From Chondrus crispus (lineage: Eukaryota; Rhodophyta; Florideophyceae; Gigartinales; Gigartinaceae): a DNA stretch of 64,000 nt. Positions 19,425 through 30,143 of this stretch are shown here, in pieces. A program made the position numbers and the translations under genes. How positions within the stretch are numbered: position 1 is the first letter of the stretch; every line of letters begins with the position of its first letter. Where the stretch lies: positions 372,001 through 436,000 of the forward strand of contig NW_005178983.1 in the NCBI RefSeq assembly GCF_000350225.1. Direction: 5' to 3'. The notes below the pieces were generated by a model that was given only the letters and a program-made list of their open reading frames with translations, searched no databases and had not been told where the DNA came from.

Positions 19425-22400
19425 TTTACTGGACACTGCAAGCCCCAGAAGTTCTACAAACTTCTGGAATAGAATTCGCCCAAGTGCTTTGGTTAAGATA
19501 TCGGCAGGCATCGAAGTGGTCGGACAATGCGACAAATACACAATGTTTCTCTTAATAGCATCTCGTACGTAGTGGTATTTTACATCAACATGTTTGTTGC
19601 GACGGTTGATCGATTCATTCTGTGCAAACGAAATCGTCCCTGCATTGTCACACCCCATCATGATCGTGGGATCAGAATCAAGTCCGAGGACATCAGCAAC
19701 AACTTGACGCAACCAGGTCGCCTCCTTACACGCTTCACATAGTGCAATGTACTCAGCTTCACACGTCGAAGTCGCAACCACAGTCTGTTTCCGGGAACTC
19801 CAACTGATAGCTCCACCACAGAACTTGAAAACATATCCGCTGGTCGGCTTGCGAGAGTCTGAACAACCGGCCCAGTCAGCATCACTGAAACCAAGCAACT
19901 CCGGCGATTTAGATTTATTGTCAAACACGATTCCTAAGTTTCGAGTCCCTTGCACGTATCGCATTACTCGTTTTACACCTGCCCAGTGTGACTCACATGG
20001 GTTGGCAGAATGTTGGGAAAGCTTTCCAATGGCATATGCCAAGTCTGGACGAGTGCCAACCATCAAGTACATAAGGCAACCGACTGCCTCACGATACGGT
20101 GCCTTTGTTTCGGAGTCGTTTTCGATAGAATTCGTGGTTTTGCGACCTTGTTCCATTGGAGTCAGAGAAGGGTTACAAGTCGACATTTTAAAACGGTCAA
20201 GCACATTTAATGCATACTTAGTTTGAGTGAGACTCAATGTCTTGATAGTGCGATCTCTTTGAATCTCAAGACCAATGCAGACTTTTGCCTCACTAAGGTC
20301 TTTCATCTCAAACCGTTTGTTAAGCTCCCCCTTCATCCATTTGATGGCATGGATATCACTACCAGCGAGTAACAAGTCATCGACATAAAGTGCAATTAGC
20401 ATGATAGTGTTACCAATGCGTTTAATGTAGAGGCACGGATCACTACGTGAAGTCTCAAATCCCAATTCACCGAGTAAGAAATCATCCACTTTGGTATGCC
20501 ATTGACGATGTGCTTGTTTAAGACCGTAAAGTGCTTTCAAAAGTTTACACACATGATCACTTTTGCTTTTGTCAACGCAGCCTTCGGGTTGCTCCATGTA
20601 GATGTCTTCATCCAAGTCGCCGTTCAAAAACGCAGTCACGACATCCATCTGATGAAGTTCAAGGTCGTAATGAGCAACTAAAGCAAGAAGTAGACGAATA
20701 GTGGTAAACTTTATGACAGGGGCATATGTCTCAGTATAGTCAAGACCCTGCACTTGCTGGAATCCACGGGCAACAAGTCTGGCTTTTGCACTTTCAACTA
20801 TATTGCCATTTGCATCAGGCAGCTGCTTGACATTGAAAACCCATCGAGATGTCAAGATGTTTGACGCCTCAGATCGAGGAACAAGTTTCCAAGTCCGATT
20901 CTTGGTCTGCGAGGCAAGTTCTTTGTCAATGCCGGTCTGCCAGAATGCAGCTCTAGGACCGTGGGTTGCTTGTTTGAAAGTCTTGGGACCTTCAATAGCG
21001 ACATGCGCATGTGAAAGAAGAGCAGCTGCAAAGTTGCTCCTCCACCATGATCCGGGAGGTCTACTGATTCGAGACGATCTTCGTACAGCTGGAGTCGGAG
21101 TTGGAGGGGTGACATTCGGAGTTTCGACGGGAGGTGATACATCATCTTCATCATTCTCACCCACAGAGTGAGTGTCCTCGTTTTCAATAACCTCCCCTGA
21201 AATTTCATCCTCTTCCGACCCAACCTCATTAGCATTTGGGGTAGCGGCTTCATTCTCATTGTCGCCACCGAGCAATACAACGCCAACGTCAGAGCTGATT
21301 GAATCTTTTTCATGTGCAGGAATGTCATGCATCCCACATGTCGATTCATCAAACTTGGCATCTCGTGAAACAACAACTTTACTCAACTCTCCGTCCCAAA
21401 GTTTGTATGCTTTACTGCATTGCGAATAACCGAGAAACATCGCTTCACGCGCTCGCAAGTCAAGCTTACGGAGCTCTAATTTCGGTAATGTATACCAACA
21501 CTTTGACCCAAATACTCGCAAATGGCCAACATTTGGAGTTGACTTCATCCAAATGTGATGGGGAGTCGTGTTAACTGGCAAAGCCCGTGAAGTAACTCGA
21601 TTGCGTACATATACTGCAGTGGCAAGAGCCTCTGCCCAGAATCGTTTACTGACCTGTTTATGAGAAAGCATGGAACGGACAAGATCAATCAAGGTTCGAT
21701 TTAAACGTTCAGCAACACCGTTTTGTTCAGGTGTGTAGGCAGTGGTGAGCTGGTGCTGTGTACCGTTTGAATCCAAATATGACTTGAATTCTGTCGACAA
21801 GTACTCTCCCCCTCGATCAGTGCGAAGCACCTTCACTTTGCGACCAGTGTGCGTTTGGGCAAACTGTTCATACAACTTGTATTTTGCAAAGGCCTCAGAT
21901 TTATTTCGCATCGTGTACACAACAACCCAGTTCGAGTGATCATCTACAAATGTAATGAAGTATCTCGAACCACCAATGGACTGTACTTCGAGCGGACCGC
22001 AAACGTCAGAATGTACCAAGTCAAGACAGTTCTGTGCTCGAGACGATGATCGCTGTTTCGGGATTACTGATCGCGTTGCTTTGCCGAACACACACGCAGG
22101 ACAAACGAGAGAGTGATTGTCAGACTTTCGATTCATTGCTCTGATCACATCGCTTTGACGAACATTGATGCCACTTACCACATTATTGTGAATCATTGAT
22201 GCGATTCCTTGTACGTTAACATGGGCCATTCGTTCATGTAGCGTCTGCAAGGTAACTACATGAGCAGAGAAAGTTTCATTCATGACATCAAGTATGAATA
22301 AATCCCCAACTTGACTAGCTGTGGCAACTACAGTTGGTCCTGCAGTAACGATGCATTTGTCTTTTTCAAATGACACTTGCAAGCCCTTTGAAACGATTTG

Positions 22401-23513
22401 GCTAACAGACAGAAGCGAGTATCCGAAATCAGGGACATGCAAAACGTTGGACAATTTGCAAGGATGTGGACTACCATTGACGTTCAACATGAATTCTACC
22501 TCACCACGACCAGCGACATTGGCTCTAGCCTTCGTGCCCATCTCGACTGATCCAGATTGCATCTCTTCATAAGTAACGAACAAAGAGCGATCAAATGTAA
22601 TGTGGGCACTGCAACCGGAATCCACAAGCCATGACCCTGCGTTCACTGCCTTCTTTTCGGGAGAAGAAGTCGAAAGCAGGCATGTAAAGTCGCTTTCAGC
22701 AAAGGCAGCAGTAGAAGTTTCATCTCGAGATACGAATGCACTTGGCTTCATGCCGGGGTTGCGGGACCGGAACCCGTCTGGCGGTGCTGGTCGGCGCCCA
22801 TTCACATCCTTGCCCCAGCAACGTGCTGCGGTGTGTCCATGTCGATTACAGTTCGTACATCTCATATCACGTCGAATAGGCATGCGATTGACAAGTGCAG
22901 GTGCGTGGGGTGAAGTAGTAGAAGCGATCTTCATGCTCTCTCGTTGTTCCTCTTGCAGCAGACGACTCTTCACAAAATCGAGTCCAAACACTTTATCCTC
23001 ATTGCCAAGTGCGTCAAGAGCAACAATCAAGTTATCGAATCGTCGAGGCAAGCCATTCAACACAGCCATTGCAATTTCTTTATCGTCAATCTCCACACTC
23101 ATTGACTGCAATCTGGCAGCAAGTTGCTTCACACGATTGATGAACACGAGCACTTTCTCGGATGGGAGCATGGAAACAGTGTAAAAGTCGCGACGGGCGG
23201 AAAGTTTGTTGAGCAAAGTGTGACGCTCAAACACATTCAGAATCGCCTCCCATGTCTCTTTCGCACTGCTACACCCTCGCACATGTTGCAAGTAGTCATC
23301 AGAAAGCGTGAGTCCGATGACTGCCTTTGCTTTCGCATCACCACGAATCCACTTCCTGCGATCATCTGAGGTCGCATTTTCCGATATATCATCAAAAACG
23401 TATTGATCGACATCTCGGAGAGCAAGCAGTAGCTCGATTTTCTGCTTCCAGATGTAAAAGTTAGATGCCGTCAGCTTCTCGATTCTGACCGATCCAGAGC
23501 TTTGGTCATCCAT
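19416..23513 (-). CDS. gag-pol: Copia-B2 gag-pol polyprotein (intact)
   Basis: 1,365 residues in one frame, the usual copia size. I choose the ATG at 23513 (MDDQSSGS) because it aligns with the Copia-A gag start; an in-frame non-conserved start lies 11 codons earlier. From that earlier start, positions are: zinc knuckle CTNCNRHGHTAARC at 230-243; protease WLVDSGCSAHIT with Asp near 309; integrase His 437, His 442, Cys 482, Cys 485 and catalytic Asp 514, Asp 577, Glu 613; RT motif A QMDVVTAFLNGDL near 967 and YVDD near 1054; RNase H SDADWAG near 1220, EAEYIAL near 1265, DNAGT near 1300. It makes virus-like particles, reverse-transcribes and integrates the element. All catalytic residues are present. 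Confidence 0.95.
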   Translation of the reverse strand: MDDQSSGSVRIEKLTASNFYIWKQKIELLLALRDVDQYVFDDISENATSDDRRKWIRGDAKAKAVIGLTLSDDYLQHVRGCSSAKETWEAILNVFERHTLLNKLSARRDFYTVSMLPSEKVLVFINRVKQLAARLQSMSVEIDDKEIAMAVLNGLPRRFDNLIVALDALGNEDKVFGLDFVKSRLLQEEQRESMKIASTTSPHAPALVNRMPIRRDMRCTNCNRHGHTAARCWGKDVNGRRPAPPDGFRSRNPGMKPSAFVSRDETSTAAFAESDFTCLLSTSSPEKKAVNAGSWLVDSGCSAHITFDRSLFVTYEEMQSGSVEMGTKARANVAGRGEVEFMLNVNGSPHPCKLSNVLHVPDFGYSLLSVSQIVSKGLQVSFEKDKCIVTAGPTVVATASQVGDLFILDVMNETFSAHVVTLQTLHERMAHVNVQGIASMIHNNVVSGINVRQSDVIRAMNRKSDNHSLVCPACVFGKATRSVIPKQRSSSRAQNCLDLVHSDVCGPLEVQSIGGSRYFITFVDDHSNWVVVYTMRNKSEAFAKYKLYEQFAQTHTGRKVKVLRTDRGGEYLSTEFKSYLDSNGTQHQLTTAYTPEQNGVAERLNRTLIDLVRSMLSHKQVSKRFWAEALATAVYVRNRVTSRALPVNTTPHHIWMKSTPNVGHLRVFGSKCWYTLPKLELRKLDLRAREAMFLGYSQCSKAYKLWDGELSKVVVSRDAKFDESTCGMHDIPAHEKDSISSDVGVVLLGGDNENEAATPNANEVGSEEDEISGEVIENEDTHSVGENDEDDVSPPVETPNVTPPTPTPAVRRSSRISRPPGSWWRSNFAAALLSHAHVAIEGPKTFKQATHGPRAAFWQTGIDKELASQTKNRTWKLVPRSEASNILTSRWVFNVKQLPDANGNIVESAKARLVARGFQQVQGLDYTETYAPVIKFTTIRLLLALVAHYDLELHQMDVVTAFLNGDLDEDIYMEQPEGCVDKSKSDHVCKLLKALYGLKQAHRQWHTKVDDFLLGELGFETSRSDPCLYIKRIGNTIMLIALYVDDLLLAGSDIHAIKWMKGELNKRFEMKDLSEAKVCIGLEIQRDRTIKTLSLTQTKYALNVLDRFKMSTCNPSLTPMEQGRKTTNSIENDSETKAPYREAVGCLMYLMVGTRPDLAYAIGKLSQHSANPCESHWAGVKRVMRYVQGTRNLGIVFDNKSKSPELLGFSDADWAGCSDSRKPTSGYVFKFCGGAISWSSRKQTVVATSTCEAEYIALCEACKEATWLRQVVADVLGLDSDPTIMMGCDNAGTISFAQNESINRRNKHVDVKYHYVRDAIKRNIVYLSHCPTTSMPADILTKALGRILFQKFVELLGLAVSSKSM

Positions 23514-24705
23514 TTCGCCGAATGGATGTACCCTTCGAGTATACAAGGTCTTCCGTCCCGGGATCCCAAGCCGTTAACCGATAGTCAACACAATGGCAAG
23601 CCCACCCGTATAGGAAGTTTGTAGCGATTACTCGGAAACGTTCTTGGTGCTTGTTCCCGGCGGAGTGGAACAAGCGTATTCTTCTTAAAAATGCCTTAGG
23701 GCGCTACCCCTGTATGTCGGCCAGTGCGGGTCTTTCGACTGTGAACTAAATCAAACGTGCCACGAGTAAGCACAACACTTTGCCTGTAGACGAACCAGGA
23801 CTTTTGGTCACTACCGCGAACGGTCCCTGCAACCGAAATCGGCTTGTCCAAACTTGATACGGTACTACCCCAATGAGGTTTCCCACACAAGAATGAAACT
23901 GCCTTCGTCGTACTCGTGTGATTTGTTCACAATCACGCCTAGGGTCACCCTCTTCCGTGCGAACTTAATCAAGGTACGCGACCTTATACACGTATAGTGA
24001 GAGGTTCAGTGTTTAGGCACGTATTCTCTTCACCCAGGGGACCGAAGTCGTACCTATAGGGCTAATACCGAGAGCGTTACCCACACCGCCGACGCACCTC
24101 CCGAAGGCAGAGTGCGGATCGACTAGACCAGTACACTGTGATCCTCCCCGAGGATCAGTAATTCGTCTCTCGACGATTCTTGGTCGGACCCTCGCTCAAG
24201 TCAGATTTCCAATGGCACCAGCCTTTCACCAAGAGCGAGGGTATGTTCCACTGAGGATTTGGCAGTGCGTTGGCCACTAGGGACTTTCTTCCTCCCGACT
24301 AGCGGAAGGCTCACCCACAGCTCACACAACGACTGCCACGACAAAGCAAAAAACTGAGAACTGACGGACCACTGAGGATTTGGCAGTGCGTTGGCCACTA
24401 GGGACTTTCTTCCTCCCGACAAGCGGAAGGCTCACCCACAGCTCACACAACGACTGCCACGACAAAGCTGCAAGACCACAAAGTTGATTTCCAAAAACTG
24501 GAAACTGACGGACCACCAAACTGAAAAATCGGCTGAAACGGTGCTCAAAACGACGGCGAAAACTGAGAAAACTGAAAAACCAAACTCGAAAGCGGAGACT
24601 GAAACTGATACCTTCTTCTTCTGCTTGACGAGCTGAACCAACTGATACTTGAACGACGGCGAAACTCGAACTTGAACCAAAACGAAGACGACGATCAGCG
24701 TTGAA
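23514..24705 (-). other. Leader of Copia-B2, with 100-bp internal duplication
   Basis: About 1.2 kb between primer-binding site and gag. The gag-proximal ~730 bases are nearly identical to the Copia-C leaders. They contain a 64-codon frame (23696-23890, minus; MCGKPHWGST...) that is also open in C1 and C2, though the whole leader is conserved so coding is unproven. A 100-bp block is present twice, at 24248-24347 and 24369-24468. A short segment next to gag (ACTATCGGTTAACGGCTTGG) is shared with Copia-A2. Confidence 0.7.
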
Positions 24706-24719
24706 CTGGGCCCATAACC
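24706..24719 (-). promoter_or_regulatory. Primer-binding site of Copia-B2
   Basis: GGTTATGGGCCCAG on the minus strand directly after the 5' LTR. It is the same initiator-tRNA half-molecule site as in the other families. Confidence 0.85.
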
Positions 24720-25386
24720 TATAGAAAGGTCAGCGGGGCAGAGGGAAGAAGGATGGTTGAAGGTTGCTGGTGGTTGAAGGGAAAAGAAGTTGATGCCATT
24801 TTACTCTTGGTCGCCAACTATTGGCGCTACTTATACTCTTCGAACTACATACAATACGAGCCATTAGGGCTGGTCACGTGACTCTCCTTCTTGCACTCGT
24901 TGATAATCAAGTGACTCTCCCTGTTGCACTCTCGGTTGATAATCAAGTGACTCTCCTACTTCCACTCTCCGTTGATAATCAAATGACTTTCCTTCTTGCA
25001 CTCTCTCTTGCTAATAATTTGGGACCGTTTGAGAGTCAATAATATCTGAATGTACTGTACTGTAGATTACAGATTTTACACTACGATTAATAACCACTGT
25101 GGCACATACGTCATACGTGTCACACACGTGTCAAATCGAGAAAAATGAAACATGTTCAGAATGTACTGTAGAGTGCCACAAGGTACATAACTTACACGTG
25201 TCAACACCAAAATTGAAACAAGCTCGGAAATGATAGGAAAGTGCAACTGTGTACAAATATGACACGTGTCCACCTTGAAGACCAAACATCCTGAGAATGC
25301 TCTTGCAAGCATTTTAGGTTTCGTCGACGTACACGTGTAATATCTGTCAGGCTTGGAGCTTAGCATATGGTCGAAGATTTCCAACA
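24720..25386 (-). repeat. 5' LTR of Copia-B2 (667 bp)
   Basis: Same termini as 18668-19404. Only three 36-bp units (24900-25007). TATAAGTA at 24828-24835, 108 nt before the LTR end, is the likely core promoter. Confidence 0.92.
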
Positions 25387-25391
25387 TGCCG

Positions 25392-28300
25392 GCCGTGGTG
25401 ACGTTCACTTGAAGTTAAATGTGAATGGCCGCATCGAACCGTGCAAGTTGACGGATGTATTGCACGTTCCGGACTTTGCGTTCTCTCTGCTCTCTGTCAG
25501 TCGAATGACTGAACTTGGACTAAAAGTTGGGTTCGAAAATGGAAAATGCATGATCAGACGAGGCTCAACTGTAGTGGCGACTGCGACATTGGTTGGAGAA
25601 CTTTACGTTCTCGACATCGTCAGTGACATCGGATCTGCACATGCTGCCACCCTGCAAACGTGGCATGAGCGCTTTGCACATGTGCATTGTCAAGGTATTG
25701 CTTCGATGATTCGTGACAATGTGGTAAGTGGAGTCAAACTACTTGGTAATGAGGCTAACAAAATCAACAATACTGACAATGATTGCATCTCTGAAAAATG
25801 TTCTGCGTGCGTCTACGGCAAAGCCACTCGATCTGTGATCCCAAAAGAGCGGTCCTCGAGGCGGGCATACTTCTGTCTAGACTTAGTTCACTCTGATGTT
25901 TGTGGCCCCTTAGAGGTGCAGTCCATTGGTGGTGCCAAGTACTTCATTACCTTCATAGATGATCACTCAAATTGGTCAGTAGTGTACCCTATGCACCATA
26001 AATCAGAAGCATTTGAACGATACAAAATGTTTGCACAACTTGCTCAGACTCACACTGGTCGCAAGATCAAAGTGCTTCGCACCGATCGAGGTGGTGAGTA
26101 TCTGTCCACGGAGTTTAAGTCTTTTCTGATTGCAAATGGTACTCAGCATCAAATGACGACCGCGTACACACCGGAGCAAAATGGCGTCGCCAAACGACTG
26201 AACAGAACTTTGGTAAACTTGGTGCGCTCCATGCTAGCGCACAAGAAAGTTACGAAGGGGTTCTGGGCAGAAGCACTTGCCAATGCAGTGTACGTTCGAA
26301 ATCGAGTCACGTCACGTGCCATTCCCCCCAAGATGACCCCTTACCACTTATGGATGAAATCTGTGCCAAATGTTGGTCATTTGCGTGTTTTCGGTTCAAA
26401 GTGTTGGTATACATTACCAAAACACAACATCCAGAAACTTGACGCCCGTGCAAAGGAGGCAATGTTTCTGGGGTATGCTGAAAATACGAAAGCTTACAAG
26501 TTGTGGGATGGTGATTTGCACAAAGTGATCGTATCCAGAGATGTTACTTTTGACGAGTCCACGGGAGGCAAATCTGGTGAACCGATGGATACCAGCGAGG
26601 AGGCTTCAACTGATGATGACACAATCAACTTGAACATCGATGAGGAAGTTGCAGAAAATGATGCAGTGGCATCAGAAGCATCATCGCCGGATGAACAACA
26701 AGACTCTGATGAATCCTCCAACTCCTCCCCAACTCCAGGGGAGGACGAAACCACCGAAACAGTTGACCAACACGTAGTTGAGGAAGAAACTATTGATCTG
26801 CCAACTAATCTCCGTCGGTCTACTCGCATTCGCAAAACGCCTGGGGCGTGGTGGGCAGCAGCTTTGGTGACTGCTGGGCTCCTTAGCCACGGCCATGTGA
26901 TAACGGAAATCCCAAACTCGTACAAGCAAGCTATGGATTCTCCAAAAGCTCGCTTCTGGCAGAAGGGCATCGACAAAGAACTTGCTTCACAACACAAAAA
27001 CAAAACATGGACACTTGTTCCAAGATCTCAAGCATCAAACGTCCTGACGTCCAGGTGGGTTTTCGGAGTGAAGCAACTTCCTGAGGAGTCCGGAAAATTG
27101 GTCGAAACTGCAAAAGGACGACTTGTGGCACGAGGTTTTCAACAAGTAGAAGGCATCGATTACACTGAAACTTTCGCCCCTGTCATCAAGTTCACAACTA
27201 TCCGTCTGCTGCTGGCACTGGTTGCGCACTTTGACCTTGAGCTGCATCAGATGGACGTGGTGACTGCCTTCCTCAACGGTGACCTTCACGAAGAAATCTA
27301 CATGGAGCAACCTGAAGGATGCATCGACAAAGTCAAACCTGATTCGGTGTGTAAACTTTTGAAAGCAATCTATGGTCTTAAGCAAGCACATCGCCAATGG
27401 CATAGTAAGATCGATGAGTTTCTGATCACTGAACTTGGTTTCAACACTACACGCAGCGACCCATGTCTTTACATTCGACGTCAAGGCAATGTCATCATGA
27501 TTATCGCGTTGTACGTGGACGATCTGCTGCTAGCTGGAAGTGACTTGGAGGCCATATTATGGATGAAAAATGAACTCAACAAACGATTCGATATGAAAGA
27601 CCTTGGCGAGGCGAAGACTTGTATTGGTCTAGAGATCGACCGTATACGTTCTAAACACGTCCTGACCGTCACGCAGTCGAAGTATGCCCAAGCAGTACTG
27701 AAACGGTTCAAAATGTCGGCATGCAATCCTTGCGTTACTCCGATGGAACAGTCTCGACATGTCACAATGCAAGTGGCCGAAACTGGCACTGATGACAACC
27801 CATGCTTTGAACCATATCGTCAGGCCATTGGATGTCTAATGTTCCTAATGGTCGGGACCCGCCCCGATATTGCGTTTGCCATTGGAAAGTTATCTCAACA
27901 CTGTGCCGACCCTCACGAGTCGCACTGGTCAGGTGTGAAACGTGTTTTGAGATACTTGCGTGGGTCCCAGCATCTTGGAATAGTGTTTGGTAAAGATGAT
28001 CTTGGTACGGAACTTCATGGGTATAGCGACGCAGATTGGGGTGGATGCCTTGAATCACGAAAATCAACGAGTGGGTACGTGTTCAAGCTTTGTGATGGGC
28101 CTATCAGTTGGGCTTCTCGGAAACAAACAGTAGTTGCAAAGTCTACTTGTGAGGCAGAATACATCGCACTCAGTGAAGCATGCAAAGAGGCCGCGTGGCT
28201 TCGACGCTTCCATGCCGATGTACTTGGTGCGAATTCGGATCCAACAATTCGCGTTGGATGTGACAACGCTGGTACGATTGCGTTTGCTCAGAACGAATCT

Positions 28301-28501
28301 ACAAATCGTCGGAACAAGCACATTGATATTACGTATCATTTTGTTCGAGATGCGGTGCAGCGAAAACTGGTCACATTGTACCATTGTCCGACAACAGAAA
28401 TGCCAGCCGATATGCTGACCAAACCACTTGGTCGCGTGCTGTTTGAAAAGTTCGTGGGCATGGTTGGGCTTTCCAAGTGCAAAGCTGCCCAAAGCATGTG
28501 A
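25392..28501 (+). pseudogene. pol: Copia-A2 pol, downstream part
   Basis: Continues the frame interrupted at 18667 (Gly-Arg-Gly-Asp after the TGCCG duplication). Integrase HHCC is around 25666-25810, then DLVHSDVCGPLEV, LRTDRGGEYLS and TAYTPEQNGVAK. In the last motif the catalytic Glu of VAE is Lys, unlike Copia-A1, which probably inactivates integrase. RT YVDDLLLAGS is near 27510, and RNase H YSDADWGG, EAEYIAL and CDNAGTIAF follow. It ends Gln-Ser-Met-stop at 28501. Apart from that residue and the Copia-B2 insertion the frame is undamaged. Confidence 0.92.
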
Positions 28502-28502
28502 T

Positions 28503-28874
28503 GACTTCACGTAGTGATCCGTGCCTCTACATTAAACGCATTGGTAACACTATCATGCTAATTGCACTTTATGTTGATGACTTGTTGCTCGCTGGTAGTG
28601 ATATCCATGCCATCAAATGGATGAAGGGGGAGCTTAACAAACGGTTTGAGATGAAAGACCTCGGTTGATATCCATGCCATCAAATGGATGAAGGGGAAGC
28701 TTAACAAACGGTTTGAGATGAAAGACCTCGGTGAAGCAAAAATCTGCATTGGTCTTGAGATTCAAAGAGATCACACTGCCAAGACATTGAGTCTCACTCA
28801 AACTAAGTATGCATCAAATGTGCTTGACCGTTTTAAAATGTCGGCTTGTAACCCTTCTCTGACGCCAATGGAAC
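28503..28874 (+). pseudogene. Captured Copia-B-like RT fragment with 67-bp tandem duplication
   Basis: Between the Copia-A2 pol stop and its 3' LTR lies sense-oriented Copia-B-type RT sequence (SRSDPCLYIKRIGNT through YVDDLLLAGSD to LTQTKYASNV). A 67-bp stretch is repeated directly at 28599-28665 and 28666-28732, shifting the frame. The fragment replaces the polypurine tract: GCATGTGAT of the normal end is followed at once by foreign sequence. It cannot be translated with pol. Confidence 0.9.
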
Positions 28875-30138
28875 TATTGAAAATGTGCGACCACATGCTG
28901 TTATCTGAAAAGGTCAAAATCGAGTGACACGTGTACATGACTGCACGGTCCGGGCGCTCTTACCCATATCACGACATGACACGTGTAAAATCCCAGATTT
29001 TGGGGTTCCAGGGACGAAAGTGGCCTCTCGGAGGGTCATGCAAATTTGCATAGTTTTGCCAAGTGGAACCTTGGCCCGTAGCACTATAGACTACACACGA
29101 AATACTGCAATTCTATTGGCCCTCAGGTCTAATGCTGCAAATCTATTGGTCGAGCGTTGTCCACGTGTGCGTCATTGGCCTTGTGATGTACTTTAAATGG
29201 CCTGTATATGCCATAATTACGTTGTTTTGGGGGTTTCAAGTGGCTTGCCATGGTTGTAATGGGTAATTGCATGGGGCCCCCGGGCGGGACACATGTATGC
29301 CGTGTACACATGTACACGTCGCCAGGTGGATTCGTGTACGTACACATGTACACGCATCCAGGTGTATGCACATGAGGGTTTACAGTTTTACAGTGTCAGA
29401 CTGTTTGCGATCCTGCGCGTGTCCGAGTACAGTACATGTGAATCAAAAGTACAACAAGTACTTCTCGCGAGAGGAATACAGTTGTGCGATTATTCTGTGT
29501 ACGCGTCACGCTGTATGCGAGTCTTGCGTGAGCACGCGCCGTTGCACTGTGCTCTCGTCATGGTGCGCCGTTGGATGCAAGTTCATGACAGTACTCGTGT
29601 GATTTACATGTATTCTCATGTGAGTTGTGTAGAAAGTCTGGATGCACATTGTTATAACTTTCCATAATTGTCTGACAGTGCTTGGCGAAATTAGTAAGGT
29701 GAGAAACAAGGATACGTATGGCGATTGTGATATGAAAGACGTTTGCGTTGTTGGAAATAGACAAGTGCCAAGTTGTTCGTTGCACAACAATGAAGTCTGG
29801 CATGACTGGATGCAGATTAGTAAGGTGTGAAACAGTTGCATGCATAAGGCCATGGTTTACAGTCATTTGGAATGTGTAGAAATAGTTGTGAGCTAATAGT
29901 TACGAATCGATTCGTAAGGTGGAAATCGAACAGTATGGTCGGGCCACAAGAGGACCGCGCTTGGTCGCGCATAGTAGAGTATGGTTTACTGGGAGTCAGA
30001 GTAGAGCGATAGTGTAGCACTCGAAGTGTATAAGTATCGCAGGAAAACGGCTTCAAAGTAAACCTCGGCACCAACTCCTTCACTCACACACATCAACCTG
30101 CCCTCCTTCTTTCCCTTGCCCCTCCGAACCTACCATTA
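28875..30138 (+). repeat. 3' LTR of Copia-A2 (1,264 bp)
   Basis: Same length and termini as 15174-16437, with about five visible substitutions concentrated in the last 300 bases. TATAAGTA at 30029-30036. Followed by target duplication AAGAT. Confidence 0.92.
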
Positions 30139-30143
30139 AAGAT

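Larger units (their letters stand above)
18668..25386 (-). mobile_element. Copia-B2, complete nested Ty1/copia element (6,719 bp)
   Basis: Inserted in Copia-A2 protease with a perfect TGCCG duplication (18663-18667 and 25387-25391). It has both LTRs, primer-binding site, leader, a single uninterrupted gag-pol frame with all catalytic motifs, and a polypurine tract. It is the best candidate for an autonomous element in the window and the youngest layer of the stack. LTRs differ in length (737 and 667 bp) only because the internal 36-bp repeat has five units in one and three in the other. Confidence 0.93.
15174..30138 (+). mobile_element. Copia-A2, Ty1/copia element hosting Copia-B2
   Basis: Plus-strand element with two 1,264-bp LTRs (15174-16437, 28875-30138), AAGAT target duplications and a body split by Copia-B2 at 18668-25386. 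Order: LTR, primer-binding site, pyrimidine-rich leader, a zinc-finger frame, gag, pol, a foreign RT fragment, LTR. The LTRs differ at about five positions by eye, so it is recent. It lacks the usual polypurine tract before the 3' LTR, where a 372-base Copia-B-like RT fragment sits. Confidence 0.92.
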
